Shown here piece after piece: positions 11,901-23,249 of a DNA stretch of 64,000 nt. Each line of letters opens with the position of its first letter. Position 1 is the stretch's first letter. The stretch spans positions 5,580,001 through 5,644,000 of the forward strand of contig OY727096.1 of assembly GCA_963402885.1 (NCBI GenBank), read 5' to 3'. A program made the position numbers and the translations under genes. Source of the stretch: Antedon bifida (lineage: Eukaryota; Echinodermata; Crinoidea; Comatulida; Antedonidae). Below the pieces are notes generated by a model that was given only the letters and a program-made list of their open reading frames with translations, made no database searches and was not told the origin of the DNA.

Positions 11901-14900
11901 TATCATCAATCTCATTTTAAAATATGTTGCACAGAAAGAAAACAAATGTATTAAATGGTATTTTACAGAACCGACGAGAAGTAGGCAACACAACAGAAGT
12001 AATTGTGTATTTAAAGATCGTCGAATCTTTAATCAGAAACGAAACTTTGCTGACTGAAGAAGATGTGAAAGTTACGGCAGCGATCGTCGAACTTGTACAA
12101 AGCTACGGGATGGCCGAAGTGTTTGAGCTGATGCCTTCTGTCGGTGATTTACTGGTTCTCATCGCAAGTAATATCTTAGATATTCCACTGGACATTCTTC
12201 ATAAATCGCAGGACGCGACATTAAGGTAAAATGATTATTTCATTGAGCAATAATTATAATTATTTATCTATACAGAAAATACGATGGAAAATCATTGCCT
12301 AATTATCAATTTAATAGACAAATTGAATAGATTACAAAAACTTACAGAAAACACTACGGATCACACTAGAAGTTAATGTTAAAACAGTATTGCTTTAGTA
12401 TAGTAGGCGTACTAATGATTTCGTATACTGTTCGTGCTTTAAATTTATAATACATTGTATTAATATTATTTAACAGTATAGCGAATAGCTTGGAGAAGTA
12501 TACAGAGGCGGTGATTTTTCCTCAGAATTCAGAGAAAATTGAACATTATTCTGCTAACCTCATGATCGAATTGAATCAACCGAAAGGCAGTGGATGGTTT
12601 AACTTGCCACGTCAATTTAGCTTTTCTTCAAGTGCTTATGGAGATGGCGACAGTGAAGGAACCACTGTTCTTACTATCGAAGTAACAGATTGGGAGCCTA
12701 AATGTAAGTAGGGGTAGGCCTTCTAAAGTGATGAAACGTTTAGGCCTAACTATAGGCCTACACAATTTGTAATTTTTGATTATTGGGAATTTCAGGCCCA
12801 TTTAGTTAACCACATTGCAATTTTACAGCGTTCAAGTTTTACGGTGATACTGACCGAATGGATACTAAGAGTAGTAGTGGCTCAACAGTTGTTAGGTCAG
12901 CAGTTATTGTGTACTACACAACAAAGTTTTTCATTCCCGTTACTGGTGACGTAACTCCTGTAAGCGACAATGTCATGGTTTATGTACATGCGTTCGCAGA
13001 CGATAAAGCGGTTGATTCTCTGACTGAACCAATATATGTGACGTTCCATCACCTTGTTGAAAATCATGATTTGGTAAGAAGTTAACAAACTGCTGTACTA
13101 TTTCAATTTATAATTATGCCTATAAAAAGCGTTTCTCCAAAAATCTACAATCGATAGGCCTAATCTATTTGCAACATTTTACTAAGGTACTTTTATTATT
13201 TTATGTTAAATTTTTTTTTAATGGCTGTATCTTGTAGTATGATAGACCAAGTTTTCAATGCGCTGCTGGAGACATTACACCAATAAATGTGACCATTCCC
13301 GACCTGGAATTCACGCCAGGTAGGTATCATAATAATATAATTGTAATTGTTCAATTGTTTTAAGAATTGTATTTATATAACACTTATAAGCATAACTACA
13401 TCGATCTCTACCTATTAGTGATTTGACAAAACTAGATGGTGAACTATATCTATCTTTTTGTGAATACTTGATCAGTTTTCAAAGAAATAGCCTCTTTATT
13501 CTTAGTACTACCTTATGAAACCACCCTACAATCAACAAAACTATCACATATACTAATTGGCATACGTACGTTATCTAATTATTATTGCAATCTTCATTTA
13601 TGTTGTTAGTTTCACTATCATGGTCTGAAGCCGAATGTCATTTGAATTATACTAATGCCACGTTCACACGATGTTTGTGCCACGATCTTGATTTGATAAG
13701 TCTCATTGAAGAGTTAATCCCGCCAACAAAGAAACCCACCGAAGCACCATCGGGCTCATTCGATTGGCTGGTAAATATTGTTTGTATTTATTCGATGTTT
13801 AGAATATTTGTAAATGGTTGTGTATGAACCACGCATGGTTATGTGTAGGGCCTACGTAAACCTTTTTTAAATCGTTACACAATTTGTATATAGATTTGTA
13901 TTGGTTTCAGACCGACCAGTATTTACAACAATACTAACTAATAATCCATTACAATTATCGAGATCAAATTCAAGATTAATAAACAAAATAGGCATACTTT
14001 AAAATAAATATTTTAAAAACCGACATTTAGGCCTACTTCAGATGTTACCTCCAGAATTTCCCTCGAGCATTCCATTAGTACCACGTGTCTTGTAGATGGA
14101 GAGTTGTATGCCGACTGCTACTACTGCGAAATGTAGTACACAAATTATAGTATCTCCAGATAGTTTACTATTTTTGTTCTTACAGGGATTTCCTTACACC
14201 AAAGGCATTGCTATTGTCAGTTATATTGGCTATATATTATCTACAATTAGCTTAATTTTGACAATAATGACGTATGCTATATATCGGTAAGTACAGAGGC
14301 CTACCAATGCTTATTTAAAAATAATAATATCCGGTAAGATCCTCTCCTTTGCCACAAACTTATTCATGGGACACCTTTGAAATTAACTAACGAATGGCAA
14401 TATATTATGTTTGTATCCCTATTCAGAAGACACCGTATAGAGGGGACACATGGGGGACCAATAAAGGTCTAATAATGTTGAAATCCCTTTGTAAACAGAT
14501 TGTAATACAGGTGATTTCCATATATTTCTGCAAAATACCACTGTGTGATGCTATTTAAAGTGCTAAAAATAATTCTTTTTAACTCATATTTTAGTATTAT
14601 TCAAACAAATAAATTATCTATTCACAAACGTCAATCTAGTTACGTAGCCGATTGGAATTTGTTCTCATTTTGATGATGATGTGACGTCAATTTAATATTT
14701 TACCATAATCCATTTATCATTAGCAACTTGCGACGAGGTCGCCCGACTTTGATCCTTGTCAATCTGAGCATTTCAGTATTGCTACTTCTGTTGGTACTCG
14801 TAATCAGTTCAACCATGACTAGTGGAATACGTGGTTGCCGGGTGGCAAACTTTCTTCGTTCCTACTTCATACTTGTATCCATGATGTGGAATGGAGTAGA

Positions 14901-17433
14901 AGCTGTGAACCTGTACCTGGCCCTGGTGAAAGTGTTTACACAATACACTTCGCATTTTGTACTCAGAAGCGGTATCATAGCATGGGGCAAGTTTTTCTGT
15001 TTTTTTCTTTATTTATTCAGGCAAAAGTTACATTTTAAATATAATACAAATCAACAAATTAAACAAACACGACACAAGAAGAAAATATAAAATCATATAG
15101 TCACTAGCTGCCAGGAATTTAGGGTGAAAACAATAATAAAATGTTTAATAATAATATCCGCTTGTTATTTGTTGTAAAACGCCAAATAACAAAGTTGTTT
15201 CAATATATTTAGCAGTAACGATCGCCATGATGGTGACATTTAATTGTTTATTGTTTATTTATTTTTATTTTTTATTTATTATATTTGTTATTACAGGGCT
15301 GCCATTATTTATAGTCTCTACTCCATTTCTCCTTTCTATGGACTGTTATGATGGAACATACTTGAACTGTGCATTCACGTAAGTTGGATGATAGCTCTGT
15401 CAAACTATCAAACAAGTTTGACCAAAAAAGGTGTGATGTGCCCACAAATATGGTAGTGTTATGACATCATCATGTCCATGGGCACAACCATTCTTTCTCA
15501 CATTACTTATTTAACCTTTTTATCAATAATAATAAATCCACACTACATAATTGTAGATGCAGATCAGTATTTAGTTTTCTAACCACAGTGAAATGCTTAT
15601 GCTATTTGTTTCAAATTTCCTAGTATATGGACCAATAAACTAATCGGCAAACTGCAGAAAACAAGTTTGCAGTCTACGCTAGCATACTTGCCATTAGTAA
15701 ACTCGGGAAAAAATATTTTGCAGATAAATATGCTAAAGTTGTTAGTTTAGACTACTGTTATACTTCTCTCTTTCCATAACTGTAAAATGAAGTACTATAT
15801 ACTTATATATGCCACTAACCATGCTGTTATTAAATTTGTAGATGCACCTTACGTAGAAAAACTTTCTACTGGGTGTTTGTTTTTCCCATGGCATTGATAG
15901 TTATTTTCAACGCAACGGTTTTTGGACTCGTTCTTAAAGTGATTAAAGACAAAGCACAGCATGACAGTATGTATCAAGTAGTTAAGTTGCCATTATTTAG
16001 ACAAAAATTAACCAGCAACATCTCCGTCTAATGTCAATTAAAGTGGAAACACTCAAGACCATGATTATCGGTAACTTTGTGCGCTCAACAATTGTATTGC
16101 AAACTTTCAAACGCAGTTTTTCTCGTAATCTACTTGAGTCATTTTCAAATTTATAAATTGAATACTTTGATAGTTTCTCATTATTTAAAACATGTTTGCC
16201 AGTTTTGCCAGATCGAGTCACCATTTACTTAAACTCTAAATTCTGAATGGAAGTTCCAAGTGAATGGGTCTGAGATTCTTAAGTGAAAGTTTTTTGCGTG
16301 TTTACGTAACGATCATAATTTCTCACACAATGCAACGCCATATGTGCAAAAATATTTATCTTTTATACTAATATTAAGACAAAACTCCGTCTGGAACCCA
16401 GAATATGATTTACGGTGCGTGTGCGCGCGTCAGGCGTCCTGGTGACGATTTAGTTATGTTACTATTTTTATCTTCGAATATTGTATTTCAGACAATAGAG
16501 ACTATCGTTTGAGTCAGCTGAGAGGTGCAGTTGCCTTATTTGTTCTTCTTGGTCTCACGTGGGTGTTTGGTGCGGCTGCTATCATCAACTACAATTCAGT
16601 CAACACTCCGCTGCAAGTAACTCAAATCGTATGCCAGGTAGGACAATTGTAATTATTTTTTTAAATTTTATATATATTTTGTTTATATTTCATACGCATC
16701 TAACAGCGAGCACAAACTCGCCAATTACAGGATGGATAAACTATTTTGTATTTTTATAATTTATCGTGCTTATAAACTAAGTCTCATTTGAGGCTTAACA
16801 TGTGGAGTTGAAAGAGTCGTGAGTTACCACCCTGGCACTAGGTCAGGATTGAACCCCGGCACTAGCTCAGGATTGAACCCCGGACCACCACCAAACTACA
16901 GCTCCACTACATGCGGTATACGCGTAATTTATTGTTTTAGTAACCATTGAACAGCTAAATTAAATTCTCACAATCGACAAACTAATGTCTTTGAATTAAC
17001 GCCGTTTGGCGGCAGGCGCCACGAAGGGACCGCTAAGGAAGATGGAAGTTGTAGTACTGTATGTGTAACATCTACTCACTGCGCTTTTTTACATTAGAAA
17101 CGTGTTTAAGCGCTAAAGTCAACCATTATTTCTATTTAACCTAAGCCTCTAAGGTGTTGCAAGTTACTACTATTTTGTATTTTATTATTGTAGGCATTGT
17201 TTGTTATTGGACTAACCTTCCAAGGGTTTTTTATCTTCGTGTTCCACTGCGCTCGATACAAAGATGTGCGTGAGCAATGGAAGATATCTCTATCATGTTT
17301 GAATGTAAAGAATCACTTGAGGAAGCGGCGCCACAATCGTCAAAAACGAAAATCATCCGACAGTCAGGCATCCACGTCAGACCTCGTTTCTTCGGCAACA
17401 ATGCAGTTTACAATGATGGATACGAGTCTTTGA
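8906..17433 (+). CDS. Adhesion G-protein-coupled receptor with hormone-receptor module and degenerate GPS
   Basis: Thirteen exons: 8906-9173, 11210-11508, 11969-12225, 12477-12703, 12829-13073, 13238-13319, 13610-13770, 14186-14286, 14724-14986, 15297-15378, 15842-15966, 16492-16637 and 17194-17433. They sum to 2496 nt (831 aa plus stop) with every phase matching. Residues 1-25 form a signal peptide (LKLFIIIIVIKQTVA). Exon 2 resembles a hormone-receptor (HRM) domain, with CW and a GSYAYLPCP motif. Exons 3-7 fit a GAIN domain. Exon 7 ends with a GPS-like CxC segment (TRCLCHDLDLISL) lacking the usual H-L-T/S triad. Seven hydrophobic segments follow; GLTWVFGAAAI is typical of TM6 and FQGFFIFVFHC of TM7 in this family. 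The tail (residues ~775-831) is basic, then Ser-rich. The intron after 14986 has a GC donor. The ligand is unknown and I cannot assign an orthologue. Confidence 0.88.
15393..15485. mobile_element. 5' half of the 'AGCTCTGTCTACACTATCAAA' MITE
   Basis: AGCTCTGTCAAACTATCAAA is followed by GTGTGATGTGCCCA, as in the complete copy at 45017-45181, but the right terminal repeat is missing. It sits in an intron of the adhesion GPCR. Confidence 0.65.
16333..16435. repeat. Dispersed repeat shared with 58437-58540
   Basis: AACGCCATATGTGC begins a roughly 100-bp stretch that also contains CTGGAACCCAG and ends in GTGCGTGTGCGCGCG. The copy at 58437 has the same order of blocks with scattered changes. It lies in the intron before the TM6 exon of the GPCR. 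The family is not recognised. Confidence 0.6.
16815..16915 (-). repeat. Possible tRNA-derived SINE remnant with a duplicated B box
   Basis: On the minus strand, GGGGTTCAATCCTGA occurs twice in a perfect or near-perfect ~24-bp tandem duplication (CACTAG(C/G)TCAGGATTGAACC on the plus strand). The motif fits the RNA polymerase III B box GGTTCRANNCC. A weak A-box-like GTAGTTTGGTGG precedes it. There is no full tRNA cloverleaf, so this is not called a tRNA gene. Confidence 0.4.
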
Positions 17434-17477
17434 TTTTGTAGTTTAATTTTGTATTAAATGTTATATGTTTTTGCTTA

Positions 17478-17637
17478 AGCTTGGTTCCCACTAGGACGTA
17501 ACGCAATGACGTAAACGCAACGCAAGCGTGTTGACCAATGATAAGCGACAGTTCGAATATAATTCATCGCTTGTGATTGGTCAACTGCCTTACGTTGCGT
17601 TACGTCTTTGTGCTGCGTCTCTAGTGGGAACCAAGCA
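17478..17637. mobile_element. MITE, 'AGCTTGGTTCCCACTAGGACG' family, TTA-flanked
   Basis: A 160-bp element with long inverted repeats (AGCTTGGTTCCCACTAGGA and TCTAGTGGGAACCAAGCA) that fold almost end to end, with a central ATCGCTTGTGATTGGTCAA block. It is flanked by TTA on the left and TGA on the right, a decayed form of the TTA/TTA flanks seen at 56885 and 63631. A 3-bp TWA duplication is typical of PIF/Harbinger-type elements. It lies 45 bp after the GPCR stop codon, so it may fall in the 3' UTR. Confidence 0.8.
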
Positions 17638-18713
17638 TGAGACAATTATCTTCCGAAATTGTCATCAACTTCGTTAAATGTGTAGTTATGGTATAACGGT
17701 TATAAATAACCACTTCTTATGAATATTTATTGTAAATAGAACTTATTCATTTTCTTTTGTATTTTAACTTGTCGTTCCGGAAGTAAATTAATATTTAGCC
17801 AATCTATCAAAATTACTTAAGTGAGTTTATAATAGTATAGCGGACCAGTTTTTCAGACTTTTTTTGGATTATTGGATTTATTATCTAGAGTGTCGATGCA
17901 CGGTGTACGGGCCTCTAAAAGTCGTTGTCACGTTTTAAGCTCAATCGAAATAATAGTTGCTGTCGACAGATAACTTGTAAATGACCACCACAAGACTAAT
18001 GAATCGATTACAGTAAATGTTAGACGTTCAAAGATTTTAAACACTCGTCATGTTTTCCAAAATAATGTGTTGCATTATATTCAGTCATAGGCTTGGTATG
18101 CTGTGACTAGTATAATTGCATTGAGACATGACTGTGAATAATATGATTTGTCAGTAACTATTCGTAAAGTGATTGATTTCGCTGTTGGAGTCCTCAGGTC
18201 TAGCATAATTTGTGTACTGTATGTATGTTTTATTGTTCGTATTGTTCATGTAAAATTCCGAATAAATTGAATTGAATTGAATGCAGGTTAAAGAGTAAAG
18301 GTTAAGTTTCTAAATAGCTTTTATATATTATTTATACTTATATATTTTGACGGGTTACACATCACAAATTCAATCATCTCACGACATTGTATATAGGCAT
18401 TTTAATGTTGGTCAAATAACTATTTCTAAGAGTGTTGTTGAAAGGATTTTTACAAAACCTACCTCTGAAAACATTAACAGTCGAGGTTATTAAATAGTCT
18501 ATTCAAAACAGTGTTGTTAAATGTTCCTAAAGGAAATCTGTAACGTTTATTTTTAGTGTAAGTTGAACAAAATGTTATATGAAATTCAGACAGTTTCTAT
18601 ACTCTATTTTGCAGGCATTTATCAATTGATAAATAAACAATGTGATTGATAAATTATTCATAATTAGAAAAATAAAGTAAAATAAATTATTATTAATTTG
18701 TATCCACCCTTTC
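17638..18713. other. Spacer between the adhesion GPCR and PNPO
   Basis: No coding exon is recognised. Near 18257 is an AATAAATTGAATTGAATTGA run that resembles the 3' end of a dispersed retroposon or a polyadenylation region. The rest is AT-rich and featureless to me. Confidence 0.4.
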
Positions 18714-18815
18714 CTGATTGGATACATCTCCTGCAATAATCGACTCTCACTGATTGGACAGCACATCTCCTCCAATCATCGACTGTCCCTGATTGGACAC
18801 ATCTCTCCGCCAATC
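18714..18815. promoter_or_regulatory. Triplicated CCAAT-box cluster upstream of PNPO
   Basis: Three tandem units of 36-39 bp begin CTGATTGG at 18714, 18750 and 18789. The second and third also carry CCAATC at about 18772 and 18810, giving five CCAAT/ATTGG boxes in about 100 bp. The cluster ends about 30 bp before the first candidate ATG of PNPO. CCAAT boxes of this kind are usual NF-Y sites in animal promoters. That this is the PNPO promoter is inferred from position. Confidence 0.6.
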
Positions 18816-18846
18816 GACTCGCCGCCGAAGAATCATTCATTCATCC

Positions 18847-21800
18847 ATGACAATTGACCTTTGGCCGCCGGTATTAAAAACATTTTTTTGGTTACGTAAC
18901 AACTGGTAAGCTTTAAAAAAAATAGTAGAATTCCTATTGATTGGGATTCGTAATCTTTTTAGTAATTTCATATATTCTTTTCTAAACAAATTAGGCATTT
19001 GATAAATACTAAGCGACTCGATCCTGCATGCTTAGCTAGAAGAAACATCATGATGAAGTTTGATAGGCTTCGTGAAGTTGTGGCCAGGTCCATCCGCCCA
19101 GCCGGGCCAGCAGGGTCCTACTAGCCTACTTACTAGCTTAGCTCTAGACTAGAGAGGCTAGCTACAGCAGCTAACTAAGCTTGCTTGCTACTACTGTACA
19201 GTGAGCTTAGCCTTCTTGGGCTAGCTAGTGTAGGCCTAGTTAGTAGCATTCTACATACATGAACTGAAAACTTAAAAAAAAAAGCTTGATTGATGATCAT
19301 AAAATTAAATAAGTTAAAATTTAGAATCTGAATTGTTAGGTAGGTTTTTTTTTATTCAGTGGCAAGCCTTTACAGACAAATTGTATGTGTTTTTTTAAAG
19401 ATTTGATGTTTCTATCCAGAGGTTTTATTTTGAAACATCTTATCAGTCCGGTGCCAAAGTGTCTTGTAAATAGCACATCTTACTTTCGGAGTATGTCGGG
19501 CATAATCAACGACATAAACAATGTAGAAGTGGCTAATATGAGGACGGCATATAAGAACGAACATGAAGCATTTTTGGAATGTCACCTTTCTAGCAAAGAT
19601 CCCATTCAACAATTCGACGCTTGGTTTAAGGAAGCGTGCAATAATGACAAGATTGAAGAACCAAATAAAATGACAATTGCCACAGCTACAAAGTAAGGAA
19701 TTAATATAAGATGAGCTTCATATTTTGATCAGGTGTAACATGGTGAATCGAGAGAGGGAAATGTTCATCATGTTGTCCCCTCGGAATTTTGATCAATTAA
19801 TTAAAAACAGTTTAGAAAATTTAAATCTAAATTGATCTTAAATAGGCCAAATAAAAACAGAATATTGTCTGATTTGCTATTTTTTCCCCTACGTCTATTC
19901 AATTTAAAATGTATTGAATGTTGAATTGAATGATTGCTGTTGTCAAGAGTGTGGACTTTTACCCTATCATTCTCATGTTGGTACATCACACTGGCTAATA
20001 ATTAAGTAACTCAAATTCAAATGCTGGATGTAAAACCAACACTTATTTTTGGCCAAAGTTAATATTAATGTAATTTATTAATATTTATATTTTATAATTT
20101 CTGAATTTATTACTGATGATGGAACAATTAATAAATTGTGGACATCTGTTTATTTAGATTCAGGGACATTTATGGCTCATATAAATACTAAATTTAAAGA
20201 TGTATTGTCCCCCTAAAAAATGTTTTGTTGTTGAATATGCCATTTTAATGTCTCATAATAGTTATCCACTTTTACCTGAAAAAACTGAAATTTAAAGCAA
20301 AAATGGACAAATTGGCTGCCATTGAATTTAACCATTTATAATTATTTATTATTATTTTATAAGTTTTTTTTTCTACGGAAGTGATTAACTTAAAACTACA
20401 AAATAACATATTCAAAGTATTATTTTATTATTATTTTATTTTAATTATTTTATTAATCTTCACTTTTCATGTTTTTGGAGGACAATACATCTTTAATATT
20501 TATATTTTAATTAATAACATATTTTACTGTTTTAGAGAAGGTAAGCCATCAGCCCGAATGGTACTTTTGAAAGGATACTGCAGGGAAGGTTTCAAGTTCT
20601 ATACAAACTTTAACAGTCGCAAAGGAAAAGAACTTGTAAGTGAAACATTGTGGTTTAATTTTAGGCTTTTTTGGAGGCTTCTTGATCTATACAAAATAAA
20701 CTCTTCATTCAAATTTATGAAAACTAAAGTAGTTTGGTGTTTTGTGTGCATATTTTTGTTCATTCATTTTGCATTCACAGGCAGAGGATACAAGATGCAA
20801 AAATAATGCAAATTTAAAGACAAAGAATACTGATATAATATATGATAAACAATATTTATCAAATTAAAATGTTTCTCTTTTCAGAAAGAGAATCCATATG
20901 CTTCTTTAGTGTTCTATTGGGAGCCTTTAAACAAGCAGGTATGATGTTTTAGACTTACTGTGCTACATTTAACACATACTAAAGCACAGTTCTAAACAAG
21001 TTTGTGCACTGAAGACGGTAGATTGAAAATAAAACAACTTAATACTTTATTGTGTTTTGAGCATGTATACCATTTCCCACCAGTTTTTCTGAAATCATCA
21101 TCATTTCTTGAGGTTGTTAGTCTATAGATTTTTGCAAAACAACACAGATTTTTTTTGCTTTATAAAATAAATGAAATTAAAAATATTTCCGAAAGGAAAT
21201 CTTAGTTGAACATGTATGTTTAGTGTAGATTGAACAAAAATGTGTGGTATGAAAGTCGGACGCTTTTTTTTTTTTTTTTTTTTTGCATCTAACGTTCATC
21301 ACAGTCACATTGTTGTGTACGGTATTGTTATGTTCCATAATGGGTTTCTGTATTTTAATTCCAGGTTCGAATTGATGGAAAAGTGAGCAGGTTATCTGAG
21401 GAGGAGTCGTGTAAATACTTCCATTCAAGACCAAGATGTAGTCAAATAGGTGCAACTGTTAGCAATCAAAGCCAACCTATCAGCAGTAGAGATGTAAGCA
21501 TTGTCCAATTAATATAACGTAATAGTTGGTGCATTTATAAACAATAACACAGCTGGTAATTAAAAATTGATTTTTTTTTTTTAGGTACTAATTAAAAAAC
21601 AAGAAGAATTAGAATTGAAATACCAAGATGAAAGTAAACTTATACCAAAGCCTGATTTCTGGTAACTATTTTAAAATTCCAGTGAGGTTTCTTTTACTGC
21701 CTGCCTACTAAATGTTAGAATTCCACCTTCACAATATTATAATTCAGTTCATTTAAGCTTATACAATTATAGATTATTAACTTTGGGTATTGTAAACGAT

Positions 21801-22241
21801 GCCTCTGCCTTAACAACCCGGCCATTTGAATCTCAGAACCCTACGTTCCATGTTATTATTTTTTCATTTTTTTATGTTTGTCTGTGTTCCCTTCTGTAAG
21901 TGGTGAACCCTGAGTTCACTGTTGGCTGGAAAAATAAATAAATAATTTTCTTATTTAGAAAAAATTATTCCTAAAGATTTTTTGCCCTACTCTGTTGAAA
22001 TGTTTATATTCTGTAGGGCCTACATTTAAGAACACATTCACAGTATAAAATTATCAAAAACATTGTTTTGTACAGGGGAGGATATATAGTGATTCCAGAT
22101 CAAATTGAATTTTGGCAAGGCCAAAGTAATCGTCTCCATGATAGGATCATCTTTAGGAAGCTCAGAGAAAATGAAACTGTAGATCAAGTACTATTACATA
22201 ATGGAGAAGATAATTGGGTTTATGAACGACAAGAACCCTAG
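18847..22241 (+). CDS. PNPO: Pyridoxine-5'-phosphate oxidase (pyridoxamine-phosphate oxidase)
   Basis: FMN-dependent enzyme that oxidises pyridoxine or pyridoxamine 5'-phosphate to pyridoxal 5'-phosphate, the last step of vitamin B6 salvage. Exons: 18847-18905, 19360-19692, 20536-20635, 20885-20938, 21365-21493, 21585-21661, 22076-22241. Phases match and the total is 918 nt (305 aa). Family hallmarks in order are [12 protein letters not shown] near the start of the core, [13 protein letters not shown] (FMN site), [46 protein letters not shown], the W-x-G-G-Y segment and the C-terminal [12 protein letters not shown] substrate and FMN loop. The N-terminal ~60 residues are not conserved. Starts at 18847, 19385 or 19493 (MSGIIND) are all in one open frame; I chose the first because it joins cleanly to exon 2, but the initiation site is uncertain. 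METTL18 converges from the right. Confidence 0.93.
20194..20496. mobile_element. Non-autonomous DNA element with TTAA-ended inverted repeats
   Basis: About 303 bp with termini TTAAAGATGTATTGTCC and GGACAATACATCTTTAA. It lies in PNPO intron 2 and ends 40 bp before exon 3, leaving little room for the branch point. Related copies are at 5516-5834 and 38560-39114. A TTAA end can be read as a piggyBac-type target site or as part of the inverted repeat; the sequence alone does not decide. Confidence 0.7.
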
Positions 22242-23249
22242 GCCTAGAAGATGTATGGTTAATTATACATTTAAGGAGCAAAGCTGGCCTATAAATGCCA
22301 GATTTTTAACGAAAGCCCATAAAGTGGATGTGATTGGCGTTAGTCTGGGCAACGCTATCTAACGTTCTTCCTAGTCAGTAATTGCAAGTTAGGCTTCAGA
22401 TAATTCAAAAGGTAGGTGGGAGTGTTACAAGCGTTCAGGTTTTTATGCATTTAATTATAACTCAACGCTAACTATTATGTAGTTTTCTTTTGAATTTTTA
22501 TTTTTGTATTGTAAAACAATGTTACGGTATAGGCCATTTGTGGCACTGTGGGTCTTTTTTGGACAATGAATATACCTGATATACTATTAGTTATAAATGA
22601 TGAATAGTGTACTATATAATTCAGTATTTCCATGGCAATAGTTATATTAATGACTCTAAGTCTAAAGTACACTGCTCCGTGTAAAGTCCTTTAAGAGGAT
22701 CTGAACAACTGACACTGTAATTACCAGGCTCATTTTGACACTCAACTCAATGTAACTTATTCTATAAAATGATAATGTATTTAAATTTGTTGCTTCTATC
22801 TATTATTATTATATACTACAGTATTTACAGTACCTTATTCTAGACATTGTGCTCGTTTAAGGGCAAAATTAAAACAGTGGACAAATTTTGAAGATTTTCA
22901 TATGCTGTGCATATGTAAATTATACAGTGCGGCTTATAAAATGAATAGTTAAATACATTTTATGATATATAATATTTAAATAAAAGTGTTGAATACTACT
23001 AGACAACATGATTTTGTTTTATGTTTTAATCTTTTCTCGCACGTAGTACTACAACAATACATACTAACAACGATAGGCGAAAGTGTTCCCAAATATGGTA
23101 GAGTGATATGACATCGTCGTGTCCATATACGGGCACATCACATTTGTTGTCACATAAAGTTTGATAGTGTAGACAAAGCTTAAGACACACTTTTAGAATC
23201 TGCTCCACCTTATCGTCTGTCTTTCTTGGTCGCCATTCTGTTAATCATT
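22242..23249. other. Convergent 3' region between PNPO and METTL18
   Basis: This about 1-kb stretch should hold the 3' UTRs of both genes. AATAAA-like signals occur near 22978 on the plus strand. A truncated 'AGCTCTGTCTAC' MITE occupies about 23085-23181. No other gene is seen. Confidence 0.5.
23085..23181. mobile_element. Truncated 'AGCTCTGTCTACACTATCAAA' MITE
   Basis: CAAATATGGTAG, a GGGCACATCACA block and the right end TTTGATAGTGTAGACAAAGCTT are present. The left terminal repeat is absent. It lies just downstream of the METTL18 stop codon. Confidence 0.65.

Noticed and set aside
16815-16915. tRNA gene
   Set aside because: Two B-box-like motifs but no acceptor or anticodon arms; better read as a SINE remnant.
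130-17433. One gene joining the CUB region to the adhesion GPCR
   Set aside because: The CUB reading ends in a spliced terminal exon with a stop at 6543-6545, and the GPCR begins with its own start codon and signal peptide at 8906.
20381-20806. 141-codon plus-strand frame around PNPO exon 3 as a separate gene
   Set aside because: Only 20536-20635 matches PNPO; the rest is intron and transposon sequence read through.
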